NCBI GenBank assembly: GCA_019391515.1
Contig: JAHXQP010000006.1
Coordinates: forward strand, 1 to 51,346
DNA length: 51,346 nt
DNA from: Clostridiaceae bacterium
Lineage (GTDB): Bacteria > Bacillota > Clostridia > Tissierellales > Sporanaerobacteraceae
Reading direction: 5' to 3'
The position numbers and the translations under genes are program-made. Positions within the stretch are counted from its first letter, which is position 1, and the number at the start of each line of letters is the position of its first letter. The notes below the pieces were generated by a model, which worked only from the letters and a program-made list of their open reading frames with translations, was not told the origin of the DNA and ran no database searches. Shown piece by piece: positions 34,929 to 45,929 of the stretch.

Positions 34929-37900
34929 CTTTGGTTTCCTAAAACTACCTCCACATAATGACTGTTATGGTCATTTATTAATTTTATGTAGTTTTCCTCT
35001 AATAAAATCCCATCTAATTTTATATATCCTACCCCAGTATTTAATTTATATGGATTTCTCACTTCTATATTGTAAATAGTTTCAAAATATTTATATTGTA
35101 TATTGTATCTATCCCAATCTTTAGGAATACAAGGATTTATATATAACTTTTCTCCTTCTAGCCTAAAACCTAATATATGCTCCAAGCCTACTTTATAAAC
35201 CCATCCTGAAGAACCAGTATACCACGTCCATCCCCCTCTTCCTATATGAGGACTAACCCCATATACATCAGCTGCCATTACATAAGGTTCTGCTTTATAC
35301 TTTCCACATTCAATTAAAGTTCTTGTGTGATTAATAGGATTTATAATATTGAATAGTTTAAAAGCCTTATCCCCTTCTCCCATAAGTGCAAAAGCTCCTA
35401 TGACCCAAGCAGCCGCATGAGTATATTGTCCCCCATTTTCCCTTACTCCAGGAACATAACTTTTTATATATCCTGGATCTAACTCTCCACTATCAAATGG
35501 TGGACTTAGAAGTAATATCATCCCGTCTTCTTCTTTCACAAGATATTCTTCTACTGATTTCATAGCTTTTTGATTTCTATCTTTAGTGCCAAGGCCAGAC
35601 AATACCGCCCAAGTCTGAGCAATAGAATCTATTCTACATTCTTCATTTTCTTTAGAGCCTAGAATATCTCCATCGTCAAAATATGCTCTTAGATACCAAT
35701 CTCCATCCCATCCATTTTTCTCTATAGATTCTCTTATATTATCTATTAACTCTTCATATCTTTTCGCTCTGTCTAAATCTCCAACTTTCTTACATATAGG
35801 TATAAATTCACTTAAAATACTTCCTAAGAACCATCCTAACCAGATACTTTCCCCTTTACCTTTATGTCCTACTTTATTCATTCCATCGTTCCAGTCACCT
35901 GATCCCATAAGAGGAATCCCTCTTTCTCCAAACTTAAGGGATTTTTCAATAGCTTTTATACAATGTTCATAAACAGTACCTATTTTTTCAGACATATTTG
36001 GTACTTCATATCTCTCCTGTTCTTCTCTACTGAGAACTAAACTTTCAATATAAGGAACTTTTTCTTCTAGGATAGAATAATCTTCAGTAACCATTAAATA
36101 TTCTGCTACTACAAAAGGTAGCCATAACAAATCATCTGAATACTTACTTCTAATCCCTTTGTGAACCTTATTCATAGGGTTAGGATGCCACCAATGCTGT
36201 ATGTCTCCTTCTACGAACTGATGTCTACAATTATTTATAATTTGTTTTTTGCATTCTTCTGGAGCGATATATAAACAGTTCATTACATCTTGAATCTGAT
36301 CCCTTCCACCAAAAGCACCACCAACCTGGTAAAATCCTGTCCTGCCCCAAAGTCTAGAAACTATAGTTTGGTACATCAACCAATTATTCATAATTAAATT
36401 CATCGAAAGTTCAGGAGTATCGATTTGAATCTTTTCCAATTTCTCCTTCCAATACTCTTTAACCTTAGTTAGCTCTTCTTTAACCTTATCTAGTTTTCTA
36501 TATTTTTTCATCATAGAATATCCATTCTCTACACTATCACTTTCACCTAAAATCATAACCAATTCCTTTTCACTTCCACTAGGAATAGTTATTTCAACTT
36601 CAATAGAGGAACAAGGATCATATCCTATACCTATGGTGTTAGAAAACCTTTCCTTTTTCAGAGCTTTCGGATTTTCTAATGACCCTAAATCTCCTATAAA
36701 TTCTCTCCTATTTCCTGTATAACTTTTAATTTTTTCTGAAGTCCCAATGAAAATATTATTGTTTTTAAAATCTACATTTGTTGAGTTTTTTATTAAAAAT
36801 ATTCCTTCTTTTTCATCCATATCAGTTTCAATAAATTTGTCTGTAATTTCATCTGTTACGCCTAGCACAGGTCTTACAAAATATACTAAAGTTAACTTCC
36901 TTTCAAAACTTGAATGATTTTTTAATTTAATTAAGTTTATCTTAATATTGTGCTCTAAAGCTGTATATAAAGTTAATTCTTGTTCAATGCCTTGGCTAAA
37001 ATGATTAAATTTAGAATATCCCTGTCCATGAGTAATAATATAGTCTTCTTTTTCTCTAATAGGAGAAGGGGTTATATTCCATACATAACCAGTCTCATCA
37101 TCTCTTAAGTATATTATTTCTCCTGGTAAATTAACTACAGCATCATTGTACCAAGGAGTCAATTTATTTTCCCTGCTATTATGTGCCCAGCTAAAACCTG
37201 ACCCAGTTTCTGAAACTATAAATCCAAAATTTCTGTTAGCTACAATATTTATCCAAGGAAGAGGTGTATTTAAGCCTTCAGTAAGCTTTATGATATATTC
37301 ACTTCCTCCTTTTTCGAACCCTCCATAACCATTGAAATATTCAAGATCTACTTCCTTTTCAATAGTAGGATAATCTTTCCTTGCTCCAGTAAAAATTTTG
37401 TCAGGAATATATTCTTTACTTTCAACTTTCTTTTTTAATCCTTCTTCTGCGTCAATTATTAAAGATGCCCACTTAAATAACAATGCTCTGTCCTCATAAG
37501 GCATATTATTAGATTTTCTAATATAGATATTGTTGCTATTTCCACCACATTCAAATACAGTTTCCTGAATACTTTCATACAATGGTTCATAATAAGAACT
37601 TTCATATTCACATAATATAATTAAATCTACTTCTAATCCTTTAAAATACCAGTATCCATGGGCTCTCAATATTTTCTTCAAGTTTTCTAATCCTTCTAAA
37701 CTCTGTATTATTACAAGAACAATAGGAATATCTCCAGAAATTCCATAGGCCCACAATCCTTCCTGTCCTTTAAAACTTTCTTTTATAATATCTTTATATT
37801 TAATAATATTTGTATTATTAAAAAATACTAAACTAGAAACCAATTCATCGTACAATTTTAAGTCATCACCTTTGTAAGTTAGATATCCAATCTCTGCTTG

Positions 37901-40900
37901 ACTTCTAGTATAGGCTAATTCAAAAGCCTTAGAAAAGCTAATTTCATCATTATACTTTTTAAAAAGTTGGATTGCTCCTTCTTTAGTGCTGTCTATTCCA
38001 GTTACAAAGTAAATTTCTTTACTTTCTCCACTTTTAACTTTTACTCTTCTTTTAAGGCTCATTATTGGATCTAAAACAGCGCCTGTTGTATTGGTAAGTT
38101 CTTTAAACAATCCCTGAGGATTTGATAGTTTATTTCCTCTGCCAATAAAATTAAATCTATTAGTTTCATATTCAAATGCTATTTCATCTTTATCTTCATT
38201 CCCTATGCCATGGACTATATATACTATATCCTGGTCTTCTCTTCTTTTCCTTCTGTAGGCTATAAGGCCCTTACTACCTTCTATCTCTTCTGTTCTTATA
38301 AATAAATTATTAAATACAGAATGGGATATATCTGCATCTAAAAGATCTCCAACTATTTCAAAATAACTACATACTTCAAATAAAGCGTCTTCTTTGCCAT
38401 TATTTGTTAATGTAACCTTTCTAATCTCCCCGTCTTCTTCAGATAACAAAACTATATCCATTCTGGTTTCTATATAACCGTCTTTTCTATAAAAGCTTAC
38501 TTTATCATTAGAGAAGTAAACTTTATATTCATCTGGTTCTACTTTAGTAGGTTCATAGGTTGTAGACCAATATTTGTTCTCTGTTAAATTATTTATATAT
38601 ATAAACTTTCCATATTGGTTTACTAATTCTTCTTTTCTCCATCTATTTATAAAAATATTATTCTTCTTTGAATATCCTAATCCTTTATTAGTAATCATTG
38701 TTGAGTAGTCTCCTGAAGCCAATATATGACAGTGTGTATTTTTTAAATCTTCCTTATCATATATTCTTGCTAAGTTTAGATCCTTTTTTTCTTCTTCATA
38801 TTCTATATCTACTAGATTTTCTCTTTCTTTAGCCACAACTACTTTCATAGGTATTTTTTCTTGCAATAAAAGCTCCCCTGTTTTCATCTCAGGATTTCTA
38901 TGAAATCTATCTATTAAAATTTCTCCATTTAAAAAGTTATTTATAGATAGAAATATCATACCTTGATGATGGGTCATATAGCTTTTTACTATTCCTTTAT
39001 CCATATTTTGTGGAAGCCTTCTAGTAGTAAAATCTATAGCCTCATAAAATCCATATTCTCCATCTATTTGTTCTTTAACTAAATTATCTATATTCGATAT
39101 AACAGATTTAGGATTGAATTTTAAAGCAAGGACAGAAGAATATGGGGATATTACTAAATCTTCTTTAAGGCCTCTTTTAAAACCTAATTGAGGAACTCCA
39201 AAAGCTTTATATTGATAATTTAAGTTTACATCAAAAGCAAAAAATCCTGATTCAGATATTCCCCAAGGAAGATTTTTATCACTGCAATAACTCTCTTGTA
39301 CACTTATAGCTGTATTATAAGTTTCATCTAATAAAGTGTTTTTATAGTTTTTCATAATTAGTGTAGGCATTAAATATTCAAACATAGTTCCAGTCCAAGA
39401 AGCTAATCCTCTATATCCATCTTTTTCAATTAAAGTTCTTCCTAATTTAAACCAGTGCTTCACAGGAACTTCTCTTCTACATATAGCAATATAACTAGTA
39501 GTCCTTGCTTCTGAAGCTAATAGGTCATAATAAGAATCTAATAATTCTTTTTTCTCAACAATATATCCTACAGAAAATAACTCTTTCTCTTCATTGTATA
39601 AAGGTGTGAAATCCACTTCATCTATTAATCTTTCTATTCTAGATATTAGATTTTTAATATTATCTATAGCTCTTTGTGTATTTTTATATAAAACTTTTAT
39701 ATTTTCATCTTCAGTATCTTTTAAAAGGTTTTCGTAATATGTTTTTAAATCTAAAAGAGAGTATTTATTATTTTCATCTAGTATATAATCTCTATACTCT
39801 TTTAATAAAGCCTCAACCCTGCTTAAACCTTTAATAGCCCATTTATCTTTATTAGCGTCAATATTATTATTTAGTCTATCTTTTAGCTCTTTCAATACAT
39901 CTATACTTATATCTTCTATTTCTTCAACTTGAGCAACTATTTCCGACTTTAAATCTTCATCTTCTATTAATTTTATAGTATCTTTTAATCCTTGTAGATC
40001 TTTTTTATCTATTAACGGATTTCTTAAGTACTCTTTAAGACCTTCTCTTAATGCATAAAGGTAAGAAATAAAATTACCACTATCTACTGTAGATACAAAG
40101 TAAGGACGTAATGGCTCTAAATTTGTGGTACTATACCAATTGTACAAATGTCCTTCCCATTTCTCCATTTTTTCTACTGAAGAAATGGTCTTATCAAGTA
40201 GATTTGCCATCTCTGATATGGTTATATATCCTAAATCTTTAGCAGATAAAATAGCTACCCATAAAAAGCCTATATTAGTTGGAGATGTTCTATAAGCTAC
40301 TCCATTGTAAGGATATTCTTGATAGTTATCTGGAGGAAGAAAATTATTCTCTTCATTTGTAAATGTCTCATAATAATCCCAAGTCTTTCTTGCTATCTCC
40401 CTTAAATAATTGGCTTCTATTTTAGGTTTTTCCTCTATATCTTCTTTACTAATGAAATAAGCTATTATAGGAGAACCAATCCATAGTATCCCAATAATTA
40501 TTGATGTATATATGTTTTTTATATTAATTAAAAAAGTTAATCCAATTGTAGCAATCCCTATTAAAACGCTACTTCTCATTCTTAAAAAGAAACTTTTCAA
40601 ATCATTTTTAAGCTTCTTCTCCATATCAAAGGCAGTAGTCCATTGAAGTAAATTTTTCTTTGAAAAAAACACCCTATAAATTGTTCTTAAAATAGCATCT
40701 ACCATCATATACCCTTCATAAGGTAAAAATATAAAAGAAAGTACACCTTGATAGAAGCTGCCCTTTACACCTGTTATTATATTTCCATTTAATTTTAATT
40801 TACTTATAAGATTATTTCCATATAATACATGTTCCATGAATGTAATTATAAAAGGTGTAAATATAGCAAGTAACCCTACCATTATCCAAAAATATATATT

Positions 40901-43315
40901 TCCAGGAAAAATAATTAAAGCAAATATTATTGTAAGAAGTACACTTACAGGAACTAAACTCCGCCTCATGTTATCCGTTATTTTCCATCTAGAGATTGAT
41001 GATATGGGATTTCTTTTATTGTTCTTAAGCCATCTAATTAATTGCCAATCCCCACGAACCCATCTGTGGAGTCGCATTATATAAGAATTATACTTTTCTG
41101 GATATCCATCTATTAACTCAATATCTGTTGCTAATCCTGCTCTAATATAACAACTTTCTAATAGATCATGACTCAATACTGCGTTCTCAGGTATAGTATC
41201 TTTTAAACATGTTTGAAAAACCTTTAAATCATATATTCCTTTTCCTGTAAATATTCCTTCTCCAAATAAATCTTGATATATATCAGATACAGCTGTAGTA
41301 TAAGGGTCTATTCCACCTTGTCCTGCATATATCCTAGTAAATAATGATTTATTTGAGCTTTCAATATCTATGGAAATTCTAGGTTGAATTATTCCATAAC
41401 CTTCCGTTACAATATTTTTCTCACTATCAATTATTGCTGAATTTAATGGATGAGCAATTGTACCTACAAGTTTTTTTGCTGATTCTAAAGGCAGTTTGGT
41501 ATCAGCATCTAATGTAATTATATATTTTATTTTATTTTTTAATGAAGATATATCACTAGATATCACTGAATAAGTAGTATCTTCATTTCCTAATATTAAC
41601 TCATTAAATTCTACTAGTGCTCCTCTTTTCCGTTCCCATCCCATCCATTTTTCTTCACCATCAGAATATACTCTATCCCTGTGAAAATAATAGAATATCT
41701 TTTCATCTTTACTATATTTATTATTTAATTCTTCAATAGCTTGTAAACCCTTTTGAATTATCTTTTCATCTTCTTTTTCCTCTTCTGATTGACCGTCCTT
41801 AAAATCCCCAATTAAGCCGAAATACATATTTTTTTCTCCATTGGATAGATAATGAATTTCTAATTGTTCTGCCAATTCTTCTACCCTTTTTTCATCTGTT
41901 AAAAGGGTAGGTATGACTACAAAAGTTTTAAATTCATCTGGTATTCCATCTTTAAACTCTAATTTTGGCAAATGTATTGGGGAAAACTTCTTAGAAAATA
42001 TTGTATTAAATATCCCTATAGATATATTAGAAGCAGGAATTAATGTTGTTAATCCAACTAATATTACCATAGCTATATTACTTCTTATGTAAGCATATCT
42101 TCCAAATAAAAATACAAGAAACAATGTAGACAAAACTATAGGCAAAATATAATATTTTTCACTCTTTAAATAAAATCCTGTTCTTTTTTCCTTTTTATTT
42201 AAACTATTAAAAATCTCTTCTCTTCCATCATCTATAATATAATATCCAACATGGCTTTCTTTATCTCTATGTTCATTTTCATATTCATTTCTAGCTAACT
42301 CTAATGCTTTTTTAGCTATAAAGATTTCCTTTGTATTTAATTCTTCAGCCAATTTCTGAACATGATGTATGTAGTAATCTTTTGATTCTAAATCCATATC
42401 TTTATAAACTTCTAAAGGATCTTCTTTCAATGTCTTTTCTACAATACTTAGCGATTCAAATATATTAATCCATTTTAAATCAGAAATGTTTTTCAAACTA
42501 ATAATACTATTACCTATTTTTAATTTCATATTAGCCTGTTTAATATGTTCTTTTTCTATTATTTTTTCAACTGTAGTGCCGAGATAGTTAAGCCTTCTTT
42601 CAAGTGAAGATATACTTTGTTGTGTCTCTTCTTTTTTCATTCTAATAAATAATCTTTCTAAGAAGGATGAATTTATTTCTTCCATTTCTTCAATATACTT
42701 TTCTATATCTCTAATTTGAGACAGATCTATTTTATTAGCACTTTGCCATTGATTACTTATATTTTCAATTTTAGTGCAAATATTTCGAATATAATTCATT
42801 AAAGCTAAAGTTAGCATAAGTGGCAGAGAAGAAATTTCTTTAATAGACAAAGTACTTTCCTCTTGATAAGAATTTATAAAATCTATTAAAGTTTCCTCTG
42901 TAACAACACCTTCTGTATGAGATATTAGCTCTACTGCTAATATATAGATTCTAGGACAATTTCTAAATACTCCATTTTCTAAAGTATTTAACTCTAACTC
43001 TCTTTCTTCCTCTAAACTTTGTCTTATCTTTTTATACTGAAGTTCTATTATATAAAAATTATCTAGAAGCCATTCTGAAGCTTTAGGTAAATCCTTATTT
43101 TTGTTTAACATTGTATTTAATTTTAAGTATATTTTTTCAATATGTTTAAAGTTTTTGTCTAGATTGAACACAAGAAAATTCTTCACATCAGTTTTTTTTC
43201 CTATTTTATGATTTCTTCCTAGCTCTCCACCATGTCTCAATAGTTCTTCTCTGGACAAAAGTATATCTTCAGTCTCTATAACACAGGTTTTCTTTCCTCT
43301 TAAATATTTCCGCAT
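34925..43315 (-). CDS. ndvB: Cyclic beta-1,2-glucan synthase-like protein (GT84-GH94)
   Basis: A 2796-residue membrane giant, close in length and order to Brucella Cgs and Rhizobium NdvB. An N-terminal helical region (1-385) is followed by membrane segments (about 388-440) and a GT84 glucosyltransferase with LDADTKLP (about 600), HDLLESCYIRAG and RWVRGDWQLIRW. More membrane segments follow (about 780-830, 915-955), then a glycoamylase-like middle domain (about 980-1450; YRTSPTNIGF, GLASWTGTMFEYL) corresponding to the cyclisation domain. After repeated beta-rich modules comes a GH94 phosphorylase domain with HWWHPNPMN and GSGDWNDGMN (about 2475). It should polymerise UDP-glucose into beta-1,2-glucan and close the ring. 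It follows the nucleotidyltransferase by 26 bp. Product not proven. Confidence 0.88.
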   Translation of the reverse strand: MRKYLRGKKTCVIETEDILLSREELLRHGGELGRNHKIGKKTDVKNFLVFNLDKNFKHIEKIYLKLNTMLNKNKDLPKASEWLLDNFYIIELQYKKIRQSLEEERELELNTLENGVFRNCPRIYILAVELISHTEGVVTEETLIDFINSYQEESTLSIKEISSLPLMLTLALMNYIRNICTKIENISNQWQSANKIDLSQIRDIEKYIEEMEEINSSFLERLFIRMKKEETQQSISSLERRLNYLGTTVEKIIEKEHIKQANMKLKIGNSIISLKNISDLKWINIFESLSIVEKTLKEDPLEVYKDMDLESKDYYIHHVQKLAEELNTKEIFIAKKALELARNEYENEHRDKESHVGYYIIDDGREEIFNSLNKKEKRTGFYLKSEKYYILPIVLSTLFLVFLFGRYAYIRSNIAMVILVGLTTLIPASNISIGIFNTIFSKKFSPIHLPKLEFKDGIPDEFKTFVVIPTLLTDEKRVEELAEQLEIHYLSNGEKNMYFGLIGDFKDGQSEEEKEDEKIIQKGLQAIEELNNKYSKDEKIFYYFHRDRVYSDGEEKWMGWERKRGALVEFNELILGNEDTTYSVISSDISSLKNKIKYIITLDADTKLPLESAKKLVGTIAHPLNSAIIDSEKNIVTEGYGIIQPRISIDIESSNKSLFTRIYAGQGGIDPYTTAVSDIYQDLFGEGIFTGKGIYDLKVFQTCLKDTIPENAVLSHDLLESCYIRAGLATDIELIDGYPEKYNSYIMRLHRWVRGDWQLIRWLKNNKRNPISSISRWKITDNMRRSLVPVSVLLTIIFALIIFPGNIYFWIMVGLLAIFTPFIITFMEHVLYGNNLISKLKLNGNIITGVKGSFYQGVLSFIFLPYEGYMMVDAILRTIYRVFFSKKNLLQWTTAFDMEKKLKNDLKSFFLRMRSSVLIGIATIGLTFLINIKNIYTSIIIGILWIGSPIIAYFISKEDIEEKPKIEANYLREIARKTWDYYETFTNEENNFLPPDNYQEYPYNGVAYRTSPTNIGFLWVAILSAKDLGYITISEMANLLDKTISSVEKMEKWEGHLYNWYSTTNLEPLRPYFVSTVDSGNFISYLYALREGLKEYLRNPLIDKKDLQGLKDTIKLIEDEDLKSEIVAQVEEIEDISIDVLKELKDRLNNNIDANKDKWAIKGLSRVEALLKEYRDYILDENNKYSLLDLKTYYENLLKDTEDENIKVLYKNTQRAIDNIKNLISRIERLIDEVDFTPLYNEEKELFSVGYIVEKKELLDSYYDLLASEARTTSYIAICRREVPVKHWFKLGRTLIEKDGYRGLASWTGTMFEYLMPTLIMKNYKNTLLDETYNTAISVQESYCSDKNLPWGISESGFFAFDVNLNYQYKAFGVPQLGFKRGLKEDLVISPYSSVLALKFNPKSVISNIDNLVKEQIDGEYGFYEAIDFTTRRLPQNMDKGIVKSYMTHHQGMIFLSINNFLNGEILIDRFHRNPEMKTGELLLQEKIPMKVVVAKERENLVDIEYEEEKKDLNLARIYDKEDLKNTHCHILASGDYSTMITNKGLGYSKKNNIFINRWRKEELVNQYGKFIYINNLTENKYWSTTYEPTKVEPDEYKVYFSNDKVSFYRKDGYIETRMDIVLLSEEDGEIRKVTLTNNGKEDALFEVCSYFEIVGDLLDADISHSVFNNLFIRTEEIEGSKGLIAYRRKRREDQDIVYIVHGIGNEDKDEIAFEYETNRFNFIGRGNKLSNPQGLFKELTNTTGAVLDPIMSLKRRVKVKSGESKEIYFVTGIDSTKEGAIQLFKKYNDEISFSKAFELAYTRSQAEIGYLTYKGDDLKLYDELVSSLVFFNNTNIIKYKDIIKESFKGQEGLWAYGISGDIPIVLVIIQSLEGLENLKKILRAHGYWYFKGLEVDLIILCEYESSYYEPLYESIQETVFECGGNSNNIYIRKSNNMPYEDRALLFKWASLIIDAEEGLKKKVESKEYIPDKIFTGARKDYPTIEKEVDLEYFNGYGGFEKGGSEYIIKLTEGLNTPLPWINIVANRNFGFIVSETGSGFSWAHNSRENKLTPWYNDAVVNLPGEIIYLRDDETGYVWNITPSPIREKEDYIITHGQGYSKFNHFSQGIEQELTLYTALEHNIKINLIKLKNHSSFERKLTLVYFVRPVLGVTDEITDKFIETDMDEKEGIFLIKNSTNVDFKNNNIFIGTSEKIKSYTGNRREFIGDLGSLENPKALKKERFSNTIGIGYDPCSSIEVEITIPSGSEKELVMILGESDSVENGYSMMKKYRKLDKVKEELTKVKEYWKEKLEKIQIDTPELSMNLIMNNWLMYQTIVSRLWGRTGFYQVGGAFGGRDQIQDVMNCLYIAPEECKKQIINNCRHQFVEGDIQHWWHPNPMNKVHKGIRSKYSDDLLWLPFVVAEYLMVTEDYSILEEKVPYIESLVLSREEQERYEVPNMSEKIGTVYEHCIKAIEKSLKFGERGIPLMGSGDWNDGMNKVGHKGKGESIWLGWFLGSILSEFIPICKKVGDLDRAKRYEELIDNIRESIEKNGWDGDWYLRAYFDDGDILGSKENEECRIDSIAQTWAVLSGLGTKDRNQKAMKSVEEYLVKEEDGMILLLSPPFDSGELDPGYIKSYVPGVRENGGQYTHAAAWVIGAFALMGEGDKAFKLFNIINPINHTRTLIECGKYKAEPYVMAADVYGVSPHIGRGGWTWYTGSSGWVYKVGLEHILGFRLEGEKLYINPCIPKDWDRYNIQYKYFETIYNIEVRNPYKLNTGVGYIKLDGILLEENYIKLINDHNSHYVEVVLGNQR

Positions 43316-43341
43316 CTAACTCATCCCTTTCAACTACTAAT

Positions 43342-45777
43342 CTATGTAGAGTCTTTCCTTATCATATTCCTTATCTTTTTATCATAAAAATCAGATAATT
43401 CTTCAGCATATTCCTCTGATAAACCCTCTACATATATATTGAACACAGGTTTTTCATTATCTGGTAGAACTAAAACCCATCCTCTATCTTCTACAATTCT
43501 TGCCCCTTCAAAAGTTTCTATAACATCATTATCTTCCTCAATAAGTTTTCTAAGTACTTCTCCTTTATCTTCCCATTTGCAAGGAACTTGTTTCTCTAAA
43601 TAATAATATCTAGGCAATTCGTCTATTAAATTATTTAAAGAAATATCATTTCCAACTAAAAAATCTATTATTTTTCCTACTCCCCATATTGCATCAAAGT
43701 TTAGTATATATTGACTTATACAATTTCTATTTATTATTTCAGTCATAATATCCGAAATATTTGTCTTTGCTATATGAACTTTTCCATTAAACTTTTCTGC
43801 CATCTCTTCTACAACTCTTGGAAAATTATATGGTACAATAACCTCTTCAATTTCTCCAGATTTAAATCCTATTAAAGTGGTAAATAATAAAAATTCTTCT
43901 TCAGTTAATATTTTTCCATTGCTTTCTATTAGGATTAAATCCTCCCCATCTTCACTAAACACTATCCCTAAATCAATTTTTTGTTTTTTCACTTCTTCAG
44001 ATAGAATTTCTATTGATTTTTTTCCATAAAAGCTAGTTGTTTTTACATCACAACCAATGCTTTCTAAATACTCTTTAGCTAGAGTTATTATATTATGAGA
44101 TTTTGAACTAATTAAAATATTAGGGGACTTTCTTTTTATTTTATTAACATTTTTTAATATTTTTTTACCTTCTTCTATGTATATAGAAGAAAAATTAAAC
44201 ATCTTAACTATATCCTTAACCCTTTTGCCACTACATCTTTTAAAATCCTCAATTGCAAAAGTATTTTCAATTTTTCTTTCTAAACTTCTACTTATATTAA
44301 CACCATTACTATCAAGTAATTCTATATGAATTTTATTTCTATCCAAAGAATCTACCTTAACTTGTATTCCTCCGCTAGCTTGAAATTTTTTCACTGCAAA
44401 TCTGCACATAGGAAGAGAAGCTTTCTCTATATCTATCACTTTAGCACCTGTTGAAAGTACACCAGCTATTAAAGAGTTTTTAATTAAATTAGATGAATTG
44501 TACTCATCGCAACTTATTATAAAGGTTCCACTTTCTTTAATTATTGAAGCAAAAGCTGTCCCTAATTTAGATGCAAATTCAGGTGTAATATCTATATTTG
44601 CATCTCCTGATATATCTCTATATCCGAATATATTCTTTGAAGCCTTTGAACTCCAAATTAAATTTTCTTGTACTACTGCACCTTCTTCTACTGTTTTATA
44701 TGGCCATATTTTTATATTAGGATTTATAGTTGATTTTGATAAAAGCTTCGAATTACTTCCTATTACTGCTTCTTCATAGACTTTAACTTGTTCTTCAATT
44801 TGTACCAAATCACATACAACACTCTTTCTAAGCTCTACATTATCTGATACAAATACCTTATCCCATAAAATACTTCTTTTTAATGATGAATTCTTGCGTA
44901 TATGACAATTATCTCCGATTACACTATAAGGCTCTATAATAGTATTGTCTTCTATAATAGTATTATCTCCAATATAAACTGGTGGAATTAACTTCACTCC
45001 ATTTCCTAATGAAGTCCCTTCTCCAATCCATATTCTATCTTTTATTTCTTTCGACTTGAATTTCATTTCTATTTTTTTGTTTAGTAAATCTTCATGAGTT
45101 TTTATATATGAATTTAAATCTCCTATATCACACCAATATTCATGGGTTACGTAACCATACATAGGAATATTGTCTTTTAAAAGTCTTGGAAATAGATCTT
45201 TACTAAAATCAAAATTCTCACCTTTTTTATAATAATCTAGTACTTCTGGTTCCAATATGTATATACCAGTATTTATAGTATCGCTAAATACTTCTCCCCA
45301 ACTAGGCTTTTCTAAAAATCTTGTTATCTTCCCATTTTCATCTGTTATTACTACACCATACTCTAACGGTATAGGTTCTTTTTTCAATATAAGTGTAGCT
45401 TTAGAATTTCTTTCTTTGTGAAAATTTAAAGCTTTTTCAATATCTATATTAGTAAAAGCATCCCCACTTACAACTATAAAAGTACTATCAAGAAAATCTT
45501 CTGCATTTTTCACACTTCCACCTGTGCCTAATGGTGTTTCTTCTATATAATAGTCCATATTTACACCAAATCTTTTACCATCACCAAAATATTCCGTTAT
45601 CATTGTAGGTAGATAGTGTAAAGTTACAGCTATATCATTTATATTGTATTTTTTTAAAAGATCTACAGTGTATTCCATGACTGGTTTATTAAATATAGGT
45701 ACCATTGGTTTTGGAATACGACAAGTAAGAGGTCGTAGTCTAGTTCCTTGACCACCAGACATTATTACAGCTTTAAT
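43342..45777 (-). CDS. Sugar-nucleotide pyrophosphorylase fused to a degenerate phosphomutase-like domain
   Basis: About 811 residues: an N-terminal nucleotidyltransferase (about 1-235; MSGGQGTRLRPLT, PLGTGGSVKNA, VVSGDAF), a left-handed beta-helix of hexapeptide repeats (about 245-370) and a phosphomannomutase-like region (about 375-800). In the last, the phospho-serine motif TASHNP is absent (QASGGIQV stands at the equivalent place) and the metal site DGDADR reads SEDGEDL, so mutase activity is doubtful. I start at ATT 45777, eight bases after AAGGAG, which gives KAVIMSGG as in homologues. The GTG at 45786 overlaps the ribosome-binding site, and the ATG at 45762 has none. It probably makes an NDP-sugar for the downstream glucan synthase; the nucleotide is unknown. 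Confidence 0.85.
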   Translation of the reverse strand: MKAVIMSGGQGTRLRPLTCRIPKPMVPIFNKPVMEYTVDLLKKYNINDIAVTLHYLPTMITEYFGDGKRFGVNMDYYIEETPLGTGGSVKNAEDFLDSTFIVVSGDAFTNIDIEKALNFHKERNSKATLILKKEPIPLEYGVVITDENGKITRFLEKPSWGEVFSDTINTGIYILEPEVLDYYKKGENFDFSKDLFPRLLKDNIPMYGYVTHEYWCDIGDLNSYIKTHEDLLNKKIEMKFKSKEIKDRIWIGEGTSLGNGVKLIPPVYIGDNTIIEDNTIIEPYSVIGDNCHIRKNSSLKRSILWDKVFVSDNVELRKSVVCDLVQIEEQVKVYEEAVIGSNSKLLSKSTINPNIKIWPYKTVEEGAVVQENLIWSSKASKNIFGYRDISGDANIDITPEFASKLGTAFASIIKESGTFIISCDEYNSSNLIKNSLIAGVLSTGAKVIDIEKASLPMCRFAVKKFQASGGIQVKVDSLDRNKIHIELLDSNGVNISRSLERKIENTFAIEDFKRCSGKRVKDIVKMFNFSSIYIEEGKKILKNVNKIKRKSPNILISSKSHNIITLAKEYLESIGCDVKTTSFYGKKSIEILSEEVKKQKIDLGIVFSEDGEDLILIESNGKILTEEEFLLFTTLIGFKSGEIEEVIVPYNFPRVVEEMAEKFNGKVHIAKTNISDIMTEIINRNCISQYILNFDAIWGVGKIIDFLVGNDISLNNLIDELPRYYYLEKQVPCKWEDKGEVLRKLIEEDNDVIETFEGARIVEDRGWVLVLPDNEKPVFNIYVEGLSEEYAEELSDFYDKKIRNMIRKDST

Positions 45778-45869
45778 TTTAATCACTCCTTGCTTTCTTT
45801 TATCGTATACATTATTGTTTCATATAAGTGGGAAATATATTCATAAAAGTCATTTTTTCGTAACAATGA

Positions 45870-45913
45870 AAAAAGCTAAGGTTTTAAACTATAGTTTAAA
45901 ACCTTAGCTTTTT
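45870..45913 (-). terminator. Terminator after pgcA, 44-bp perfect palindrome
   Basis: Arms 45870-45891 and 45892-45913 (core AAACTATAGTTT), six T residues on the minus strand exit. It lies between the phosphomutase gene and the downstream nucleotidyltransferase gene, so the glucan genes probably have a second promoter. Confidence 0.8.
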
Positions 45914-45929
45914 ATTTTTATTTAAAAGA

